Origin: SAR202 cluster bacterium | GTDB lineage: Bacteria > Chloroflexota > Dehalococcoidia > UBA3495 | Direction: 5' to 3' | NCBI GenBank assembly: GCA_009392075.1 | Contig: VFHG01000055.1 | Location: 1 to 8,943, forward strand | DNA: 8,943 nucleotides | Shown here: positions 1-4,331 of the stretch, piece after piece | Layout: each line of letters begins with the position of its first letter | How positions within the stretch are numbered: the stretch's first letter is position 1 | The notes under the pieces: model-generated | Told to the model about the DNA's origin: nothing | Databases searched by the model: none | Seen by the model: the letters and a program-made list of their open reading frames with translations, nothing else | Program-made: the position numbers and the translations under genes

Positions 1-230
1 ATAAACCGATCCCGGAAGGCGCCAGGAGAAACATAGACCTCTGGACCGGTTGAATCATCGGTGCTCTGCTGGAAGCAGAGCTTGCTGGCAAGCTTTCAAA
101 GGTCGGGTTCGAAGATTTCGAGATCATTTGGCGCGACGATATTTACCCGAACGCCGCACAAAAATCGGCCGCCATAGATTTTAGCGTTATGGGTATCGTC
201 TTCCGGGCGCGCAAGTCGACAGCGGTCTAG
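1..230 (+). CDS. ArsM-like SAM-dependent methyltransferase, C-terminal tail, probable selenoprotein (5' partial)
   Basis: This is the end of a gene that enters from the left. The frame has codons starting at 3, 6, 9 and so on, and stops at TAG 228-230. About 75 codons are visible. They read KPIPEGARRNIDLWTG, then an in-frame TGA (51-53), then IIGALLEAELAGKLSKVGFE and a tail ending GIVFRARKSTAV. From memory of the family, arsenite methyltransferases have a conserved block of the type 'PE..R....LW.GC[IL]xGAL...E....L...GF.D'. The Cys there is one of the arsenite-binding thiols (Cys156 in human AS3MT, Cys174 in algal ArsM). Here the TGA stands at that Cys, the protein continues with family-like sequence on both sides, and a SECIS-like hairpin follows. 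I therefore read it as selenocysteine. The SAM-binding domain lies outside the window. The visible tail holds no Cys, so the usual third Cys of canonical ArsM seems absent and the substrate is uncertain. It converges on the deacetylase gene with a 23-bp gap. The alternative is a pseudogene with a nonsense Cys codon or a sequencing error. Confidence 0.72.
51..81 (+). promoter_or_regulatory. Putative bacterial SECIS element with selenocysteine UGA
   Basis: The in-frame TGA at 51-53 is followed by a perfect 7-bp hairpin: GCTCTGC (63-69), loop TGGAA (70-74), GCAGAGC (75-81). Sixteen nucleotides separate the UGA from the apical loop, and the loop has G at its second and third positions. The bacterial SECIS consensus, as I remember it, asks for 16-37 nt between UGA and loop, a loop of 3-14 nt, and a G among the first two loop bases. 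All three are met. The element lies within the coding sequence (codons for A-L-L-E-A-E), as bacterial SECIS elements do, and would be bound by SelB with Sec-tRNA. Whether selA, selB and selC exist in this genome cannot be seen here. Confidence 0.68.
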
Positions 231-253
231 CAGAGGTGGGATCTCCGGCCGCA

Positions 254-1156
254 TCAGGCTTGGAGCGTGCCCGGCGGGTAGTGCTCCAGCCACCAACGGG
301 CAATCTCATCGCGGCGGGCGAACCAAACGCCTGGGAAGTCTTTGGTGTAGTTCAGGAAGCGCTCCACTGCACGTGAACGGGCAGGGCGGCCGGCTATCCG
401 GCAATGCAGTCCAACCGACATCATCTTTGGGCGTTCCGCCCCTTCTTCATACAGGCAATCAAAGGTCTCTTGCAGGTACTCGTAGAAGTCGTTGATGCTG
501 ACCAGGCCTCCGCGCCAGAACCGGGCGTCGTTGGTTTCCATACTGTAGGGGATCACCAGCCAAGGTTTTTCACGCGCTTCCACATAATAGGGCAGGTCGT
601 CATTCAAGCCGGCGCTGTCATAGATGAATCCCCCCTCATCCACCACCAGGTTTCTGGTATTAAGGCTCGGGCCGTAGCGGGTGAACCAGCCAACCGGGCG
701 CTCGCCGGTGGTGCGTTCCAATGACACAACCGTGTTGGCGATGGCCTCTCTTTCGGCGTCGATGTCCTTCAGGTGGTATTCCTCCCAGCGGTATCCGTGG
801 CCGCAGACTTCGTGGCCCTGAGCGGTGATCTCCCGGGCGACCTCAGGGTTGCGTTCCAAGGCCAAGGCGCAGGAGAAGAACGTGGAACTGACCCCGTGGC
901 GTTTGAACATGTCCAACAGCCGCCAGACCCCCACGCGGCTGCCGTACTCAAAGAAAGACTCGTTGTTCAGGTCACGGTCCTGGGGTGGCACGGGTGACGG
1001 GACCTCGCCGTTGGTTTCGTGGTGAGCGTCGCCATCCAGGGTTGAGTATTCGGCCCCCTCTTCGTAATTGACCACCATGGACACGGCTATGCGTGCCCCG
1101 CCAGGCCACTCTATCTGCGGGACGTTCTTCCCGTAACCGATCAGATCACGCTGCAT
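254..1156 (-). CDS. PuuE/allantoinase-like polysaccharide deacetylase family protein
   Basis: This is a complete 300-residue NodB-fold hydrolase of the PuuE branch (metal-independent allantoinase and relatives in the polysaccharide deacetylase superfamily). Recognisable blocks run in order: VVNYEEGAEYS (28-38) in place of the NodB 'TFDDG' motif; STFFSCALALERNPE (90-104); GHEVCGHGYRWEEY (114-127) in place of the metal-binding HSxxH motif, with Trp124 where the second His would be; TRYGPSLNTRNLVVDEGGF (159-177) with YDSAGLNDDLPYYV (179-192); and LHCRIAGRPARSRAVERFL (250-268) followed by a VWFARRDEIARWW helix. The altered first two motifs match PuuE rather than chitin deacetylases. The likely reaction is C-N bond hydrolysis of an amide or ureide, but allantoin is not proven and no purine-catabolism genes are adjacent. 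There is no signal peptide, so it is cytosolic. The ATG at 1154-1156 is preceded by a perfect AGGAGG, which fixes the start. It is divergent from the peptidase gene and convergent with the methyltransferase. Confidence 0.9.
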   Translation of the reverse strand: MQRDLIGYGKNVPQIEWPGGARIAVSMVVNYEEGAEYSTLDGDAHHETNGEVPSPVPPQDRDLNNESFFEYGSRVGVWRLLDMFKRHGVSSTFFSCALALERNPEVAREITAQGHEVCGHGYRWEEYHLKDIDAEREAIANTVVSLERTTGERPVGWFTRYGPSLNTRNLVVDEGGFIYDSAGLNDDLPYYVEAREKPWLVIPYSMETNDARFWRGGLVSINDFYEYLQETFDCLYEEGAERPKMMSVGLHCRIAGRPARSRAVERFLNYTKDFPGVWFARRDEIARWWLEHYPPGTLQA

Positions 1157-1163
1157 TGGAAAT

Positions 1164-1169
1164 CCTCCT
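1164..1169 (-). promoter_or_regulatory. Ribosome binding site of the PuuE-like gene
   Basis: On the minus strand this reads AGGAGG, a full Shine-Dalgarno match, with a 7-nt spacer to the ATG at 1156-1154. It decides the start of the deacetylase gene. Confidence 0.9.
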
Positions 1170-1200
1170 AAATCTCTTCACAGGCCGCCAAAGCAGGGCC

Positions 1201-1206
1201 ATTATA
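1201..1206 (-). promoter_or_regulatory. Putative -10 box for the PuuE-like gene
   Basis: The minus strand reads a perfect TATAAT here, about 45 bp upstream of the ATG. No good -35 is present; CTGAGC sixteen bases upstream matches TTGACA at three positions. A transcript starting near 1194 would have a leader of about 38 nt carrying the strong Shine-Dalgarno. This is inference from sequence only. Confidence 0.5.
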
Positions 1207-1240
1207 TCTGGTCTTTGGGCGTGCTCAGGTTCTGGCCTTA

Positions 1241-1249
1241 TGCTAGAAT
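1241..1249 (+). promoter_or_regulatory. Putative extended -10 promoter for the S9 peptidase gene
   Basis: The plus strand reads TGCTAGAAT, an extended -10 (TGn plus TAGAAT, 5 of 6 to TATAAT). The -35 position is poor, as is common with extended -10 promoters. Transcription would begin near 1256, downstream of the upstream ATG at 1215. This supports the ATG at 1287 as the real start. The element lies about 40 bp from the opposing -10 box, so the two genes share a compact divergent control region. Confidence 0.5.
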
Positions 1250-1286
1250 CGGTCACGTTTCCCGACTAGCTTTCTCATGGTGCGAA

Positions 1287-3257
1287 ATGACTGAACCAAT
1301 CACATCGGACTTGGTATACCATCTTAAAACTACCAGCGATCCAAACCTCTCTCCGGACGGGTCATCGCTGGCCTACACGTTAGGCTGGGTCGATGCCGAA
1401 ACTGTGAGCAACCGTTCTCAGATAATCGTATTGGACCTGGAGAAGGGGTCGAAGAAAGAACTTACCAAAGGAGCCAAAGACTCGGCGCCCAAAATTTCGT
1501 CGGACGGCCTTCGAACAGCGTTTCTGCGCTCGGTCGATGGGAGCCCTGCTCAGGTCTGGATTATCGGGATGGAAGACGGGATGGAAGGCAATGAACCCAA
1601 GAAGGTCACCGATCTGCCCAAAGGCGTCATTGATTACGGCTGGTCTCCCGATGGAAAGAGCTTGGCGGTTTGTGGCGACGTTGACCCGGAGGAGGCAGAC
1701 GCTTCTGTTGGGACCGAGGGGGTGCCACAGGTCACGGTGGTGCAGCGGGTGCGCTACCGGTACGACACCCTTGGCTGGCGCGGAGACGCCCATTTCCATC
1801 TGTTCGTGGTAAACCTGGATAGCGACGAAACTCGCCAGTTGACTGACGGTGACTGGGACGACACGGCTCCGGTGTGGTCTCCAGACGGATCGCAGATTGC
1901 TTTCATATCAGGCCGCCGTGACGACCGTGATTTCCTGGCGCTAAGTGAGGTGTATACGGTGCCGGCGGAAGGCGGGGAACCCAAGTTAGTCTCCGAAGGT
2001 CTGTTAAGTGTTGGGGCGCTGACGTGGTCTCCTGACGGAGGGCAACTGGCTGTGGTTGGCTCTGACGCGCCGGAAGGCATGGTGCTTTGGCAAGGATGGC
2101 TGTATGTGTTAGAAGACGGCAAAGAGCCGCAGAAACTGACCGACGACACCATCAAACCCTATCTGGGGTTTCCTCCGGTCATGCGGCCAGCCACGTTGCA
2201 TTGGACAGACCATGGCCAAATCCTCTACCTTGGGGAGCGCAAGGGCGAGTCATTCCTTATGGTTACGCCTCCGGAGGGCGGGCCAAGTGAGACGGTCTGG
2301 GGCGGGTCTTGCCTGGCCACCGGGCTGACAATTGATCGAAACGGGGGTCGAGCTGTTGTGGCTGCCTCAAACCCAGACTCCCCCGGCGACCTCATTCGAA
2401 TCGATCTGGCAACGGGCGTTGGCCAGGAGTTATCGGAATACAACCGCTCCTATATGAAGGAGCACCCGGCGGCGGAAATGGAGAAGTTTTCCATCGCCAG
2501 GCCTGGCGATGAGTCAGGGTTCGAGATCGAATGCCGGCTGTTCTTTCCGCCCCAGTTCGACGCCGCATCAACCTACCCGTTGGTGCTGGATATTCATGGC
2601 GGACCCAACGGGGCCTTTTTCGATGCTTTCGTACCGGCCCAGCAGGTCCTAGCCGCTGCGGGATACTTAGTTTTGGCGGTGAATCCTAGGGGCTCGAGCA
2701 CCTATGGCACGGACTTTATGATGGCCGTGCTGGACGATTGGGGCGGTGAAGACTATCGGGACCTGATGGCCGCGGTTGACCATGTATGCCAGCAGCCATA
2801 TGTGGACGAGGACAAGTTGGGCGTCCACGGTTACAGTTACGGCGGCTACATGACCAGTTGGACCGTTGGCCACACGGACCGGTACAAAGCCGCCGTGGTG
2901 GGGGCGCCCTGCATCAATCTGCACAGCATGTATGGCACTTCAGATATAGGGATCAGCTTCGGTGAAGCACAGTGGGGAGGCTCGATCGTCGATGCTACCG
3001 ACAAAATGTTGGAACGTTCGCCGATCTCTTATGTTGCCAATGTGGACACACCAGTGCTGCTGCTCCACGGCGATGCCGACGCCCGCTGTCCGATCGGTCA
3101 GAGTGAGGAGTATTTCATTGCGCTCAAGCGGTTGGGGAAGGACGTGGAGTTCGTGCGTTTTCCAGGCTGCTCCCACCTGTTTCCTAGGATGGGACACCCT
3201 AAGATGCGTGAGGAGTACTTAGTTCGAACTCTGGGTTGGTTCAACAGGTTCCTGTAG
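1287..3257 (+). CDS. S9 family prolyl oligopeptidase / acylaminoacyl-peptidase-type serine peptidase
   Basis: This is a 656-residue cytosolic serine peptidase beginning MTEPITSDLV. The N-terminal two thirds is a TolB/WD40-like beta-propeller with recurring 'SPDG' turns: LSPDG near 21-25, WSPDG near 119-123, 197-201 and 248-251. It would gate access to the active site. The C-terminal alpha/beta hydrolase domain (about 425-656) carries HGGP (437-440, oxyanion hole region), the nucleophile motif GYSYGG with Ser517, Asp598 in HGDADAR, and His630 in GCSHLF. Together these form a complete Ser-Asp-His triad in the usual order. Such enzymes release short peptides or N-acylated amino acids from oligopeptides. 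No signal peptide or membrane segment is seen. An upstream in-frame ATG at 1215 would add 24 residues, but it precedes the predicted promoter and the added residues are not family-like. The ATG at 1287 lacks a clear Shine-Dalgarno. The exact subfamily (S9C versus DPP-IV-like) is not settled. Confidence 0.9.
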   Translation: MTEPITSDLVYHLKTTSDPNLSPDGSSLAYTLGWVDAETVSNRSQIIVLDLEKGSKKELTKGAKDSAPKISSDGLRTAFLRSVDGSPAQVWIIGMEDGMEGNEPKKVTDLPKGVIDYGWSPDGKSLAVCGDVDPEEADASVGTEGVPQVTVVQRVRYRYDTLGWRGDAHFHLFVVNLDSDETRQLTDGDWDDTAPVWSPDGSQIAFISGRRDDRDFLALSEVYTVPAEGGEPKLVSEGLLSVGALTWSPDGGQLAVVGSDAPEGMVLWQGWLYVLEDGKEPQKLTDDTIKPYLGFPPVMRPATLHWTDHGQILYLGERKGESFLMVTPPEGGPSETVWGGSCLATGLTIDRNGGRAVVAASNPDSPGDLIRIDLATGVGQELSEYNRSYMKEHPAAEMEKFSIARPGDESGFEIECRLFFPPQFDAASTYPLVLDIHGGPNGAFFDAFVPAQQVLAAAGYLVLAVNPRGSSTYGTDFMMAVLDDWGGEDYRDLMAAVDHVCQQPYVDEDKLGVHGYSYGGYMTSWTVGHTDRYKAAVVGAPCINLHSMYGTSDIGISFGEAQWGGSIVDATDKMLERSPISYVANVDTPVLLLHGDADARCPIGQSEEYFIALKRLGKDVEFVRFPGCSHLFPRMGHPKMREEYLVRTLGWFNRFL

Positions 3258-3286
3258 CCCCGTGCTTGCCTTAAAAAGGAACCTGT
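3244..3286. repeat. 10-bp perfect inverted repeat overlapping the peptidase stop codon
   Basis: ACAGGTTCCT (3244-3253) is repeated in inverse as AGGAACCTGT (3277-3286) around a 23-nt loop that includes the TAG stop at 3255-3257. No T-tract follows on the plus strand, so it is not a classic intrinsic terminator. It could still protect or end the peptidase mRNA. Confidence 0.55.
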
Positions 3287-3290
3287 CCGT

Positions 3291-3327
3291 AAAAAGAGTC
3301 AGCACGCGTTGTTCAACACGGGCTGAC
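3291..3327 (-). terminator. Putative intrinsic terminator (minus strand)
   Basis: On the minus strand, outer arms GTCAGC (3327-3322) and GCTGAC (3303-3298) enclose a second helix with one mismatch (arms 3305-3310 and 3315-3320, 4-nt loop). The structure is followed by TC and then TTTTT (3295-3291). It faces leftward transcription and would block reading into the peptidase gene from the right. Confidence 0.5.
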
Positions 3328-3376
3328 TAATTCCGGTGATTTAGTTAATGGATTCGCTGACTGGTTACCCGGTGAT
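3322..3376. repeat. Imperfect direct repeat (two copies, 34-bp period)
   Basis: The first copy, 3322-3340, reads GCTGACT, then AATT, then CCGGTGAT. The second, 3356-3376, reads GCTGACT, then GGTTAC, then CCGGTGAT. The conserved 7-mer and 8-mer are identical in both copies. The second copy contains the stop codon of the orphan minus-strand frame, and the first overlaps the terminator hairpin. This suggests a small local duplication. Confidence 0.4.
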
Positions 3377-3562
3377 CTCTGCCTTAACATTAGCTCTATA
3401 TTCGCTTAGGGAAGACTCTATGGTATCGGCCATTTTTTGTAGGAGATATTCGGGCAGACTGCCGGTATTTCCAGAGGGATCAATTTGAGGGACTGACAGC
3501 GTCGGCAATGCAAAGCGTGTTACCTCCGGCGGATGGTCGATTTCACAAAAAAGAACGGACCC
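3365..3562 (-). pseudogene. Possible gene remnant or unstarted small ORF (unknown family)
   Basis: The minus strand is open from just after a TAA (3565-3563) to a TAA at 3367-3365, about 65 codons. Its composition is protein-like: one part reads TLSVPQIDPSGNTGSLPEYL, followed by an amphipathic stretch QKMADTIESSLSEYRANVKA. I do not recognise it. There is no usable ATG near its beginning; the only ATG leaves about 23 codons, and a TTG at about codon 13 of the E-I-D stretch has a GGAGG too far upstream (14 nt). The upstream side is cut by the terminator at 3547-3578, while a second terminator lies beyond its stop. It may be the 3' end of a gene whose front was lost, or a chance open frame. No function is proposed. 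Confidence 0.25.
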
Positions 3563-3596
3563 TTATCAGAGGGTCCGTCCCTGTTGGTAACACGCT
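3514..3596. repeat. 83-bp nested inverted repeat with 11-bp perfect outer arms
   Basis: AGCGTGTTACC (3514-3524) is perfectly repeated in inverse as GGTAACACGCT (3586-3596). Nested inside is a second perfect 8-bp hairpin (3555-3578). Outer sequence continues with partly matching tracts (TGCAAA on the left, TTTTTGCA on the right). It could be a folded RNA, a short palindromic mobile or repetitive element, or the product of an inverted duplication around a terminator. Confidence 0.5.
3547..3578 (-). terminator. Intrinsic terminator downstream of the 61-residue gene (minus strand)
   Basis: On the minus strand, ACGGACCC (3578-3571), loop TCTGATAA, GGGTCCGT (3562-3555), then TC and TTTTTT (3552-3547). 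A perfect 8-bp GC-rich stem followed by a U-tract is the textbook form. It lies about 100 bp past the stop at 3679 and would end the leftward transcript. Confidence 0.75.
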
Positions 3597-3625
3597 ATGT
3601 TTTTGCAATCCAAGGTGTTAACGGT

Positions 3626-3645
3626 CAGTCCAGCATGACGGACTG
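3626..3645. repeat. 6-bp hairpin near the 3' end of the 61-residue gene
   Basis: CAGTCC (3626-3631) and GGACTG (3640-3645) flank an 8-nt loop. There is no adjacent T-tract on either strand. It lies in the 3' untranslated region of the leftward transcript and may be incidental or stabilising. Confidence 0.35.
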
Positions 3646-3678
3646 TTCACGACAAGTCAGATTGGTTCCAGGTTGTGG

Positions 3679-3864
3679 TTAGCTGGGATTATGCTTCTTC
3701 AGGACTTCAGCAACTCTGGGGTCGATGTCGCCCAAGTCCACGCCGCCGTCGGACCGAGCGATGCCGAGGTGGGCGTCCCGTTGGATATCTTCCCATTCAG
3801 GCTCCAGTTCGTAGTTGTCCCGAAGCTCGCTAAACATCGCGTCAAGGGATTTTTTGTCAAACAT
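3679..3864 (-). CDS. Small acidic hypothetical protein (61 aa)
   Basis: A complete 61-residue frame starting MFDKKSLDAMF and ending LKKHNPS. It is charged and mostly acidic, with a likely helix at about 4-30 (including SELRDNYELEPEWEDIQRD) and a second near the C-terminus (DPRVAEVLKKH). No signal peptide, membrane segment or Cys cluster is present. I do not recognise the family. Support for it being real: protein-like composition, ATG start with a weak purine-rich GAGAAG a few bases upstream, a good promoter about 115 bp upstream, and an intrinsic terminator about 100 bp downstream. The overlapping plus-strand frame over the same bases has a less natural composition. It lies last in the leftward gene train but appears to have its own promoter. 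Confidence 0.6.
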   Translation of the reverse strand: MFDKKSLDAMFSELRDNYELEPEWEDIQRDAHLGIARSDGGVDLGDIDPRVAEVLKKHNPS

Positions 3865-3977
3865 AGTCTTCTCGGTGCGTCTCCTCTTTTTCTCTGGGCC
3901 GGACCGTGGCCGACAATCTCGGCAGGGTCGTTAGGGGGCATTTCACGCCGCAAATCGTTCGACCTACAGCGAGGGTT

Positions 3978-4006
3978 AGTCTACAATTTTTCCGAGACCG
4001 TGGCAA
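3978..4006 (-). promoter_or_regulatory. Putative sigma-70-type promoter for the 61-residue gene
   Basis: On the minus strand, TTGCCA (4006-4001; 5 of 6 to TTGACA) and TAGACT (3983-3978; 4 of 6 to TATAAT) are separated by exactly 17 bp. Transcription would start near 3970 and give a leader of roughly 105 nt before the ATG at 3864. The leader contains a short GCCGA/TCGGC hairpin (around 3910-3924). Confidence 0.55.
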
Positions 4007-4058
4007 GTTTAGTTTGTGCCCGTTCCAGGCATGGGTCCGGCGGCTTTACCGCGCTTGC

Positions 4059-4325
4059 CTACGGTGCGCGTTCTTGCTCTTGACCGTCTTGTTGTATCGG
4101 TTCTGAATCTATAGGGTCGGCGGCTGCCCTCCGGTTGGCTTGCATCAAGTAGAGAGCGCCAACAAATATGGGGATGGCGAGGATGATGAATCCCATGATC
4201 GCGACTACGGCCCAAGGCTCCGAGCCGAAGATATGGTCCAACTGCACCTTGATCCAGCGAAGCAACTCAGAGTCCGCAGCGTCGCTCTGGTGGGCCAGAA
4301 TGAAACTAAATACCGATTCCGGCAA
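4059..4325 (-). CDS. Small single-pass membrane protein (88 aa), unknown function
   Basis: An 88-residue protein with a soluble, partly helical N-terminus (MPESVFSFILAHQSD, then LLRWIKVQLDHIFG). One clear hydrophobic membrane helix spans about residues 38-61 (WAVVAIMGFIILAIPIFVG and on to LYLM). A basic stop-transfer QANRR and an acidic, Gln-rich tail follow. By the positive-inside rule the C-terminus is probably cytoplasmic. The only plausible start is TTG at 4325-4323, six nucleotides after the MFS stop and in the same frame. Its nearest Shine-Dalgarno-like GGAG is inside the MFS 3' end, about 11 nt away, so translation is probably coupled to the permease. The position suggests an accessory subunit or stabiliser of the transporter, but that is inference. 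I do not recognise the family. Confidence 0.65.
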   Translation of the reverse strand: MPESVFSFILAHQSDAADSELLRWIKVQLDHIFGSEPWAVVAIMGFIILAIPIFVGALYLMQANRRAAADPIDSEPIQQDGQEQERAP

Positions 4326-4331
4326 GATTGG

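Larger units (their letters stand above)
3258..3678. other. Gene-poor interval rich in inverted repeats
   Basis: No confident gene lies in these roughly 420 bases between the peptidase stop and the stop of the 61-residue gene. The interval holds at least four stem-loops (3298-3327, 3514-3596 outer arms, 3555-3578 inner arms, 3626-3645), an imperfect direct repeat (3322-3340 and 3356-3376), and an orphan minus-strand frame (3365-3562). Two of the stem-loops have T-tracts on the minus strand and look like terminators for leftward transcription. This density of structure is unlike the rest of the window. Confidence 0.6.

Noticed and set aside
96..296. Minus-strand 66-codon frame at the left edge
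   Set aside because: It is antisense to the methyltransferase tail and overlaps the 3' end of the deacetylase gene. It has no recognisable sequence.
404..724. Plus-strand 106-codon frame inside the deacetylase gene
   Set aside because: Shadow of a clear minus-strand gene with family motifs throughout.
1215..1286. Longer start for the S9 peptidase (24 extra residues)
   Set aside because: The extra residues are not family-like, no Shine-Dalgarno precedes the ATG at 1215, and a promoter-like extended -10 lies between the two ATGs. The start at 1287 is preferred.
3258..3678. tRNA, small RNA or CRISPR array in the repeat-rich interval
   Set aside because: No cloverleaf, no regularly spaced identical repeats and no T-loop motif were found. 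The repeats are inverted arms and one short direct pair only.
3673..4083. 136-codon plus-strand frame over the 61-residue gene
   Set aside because: Composition is less natural, and the minus strand has a promoter, terminator and better protein features. I could not fully exclude it.
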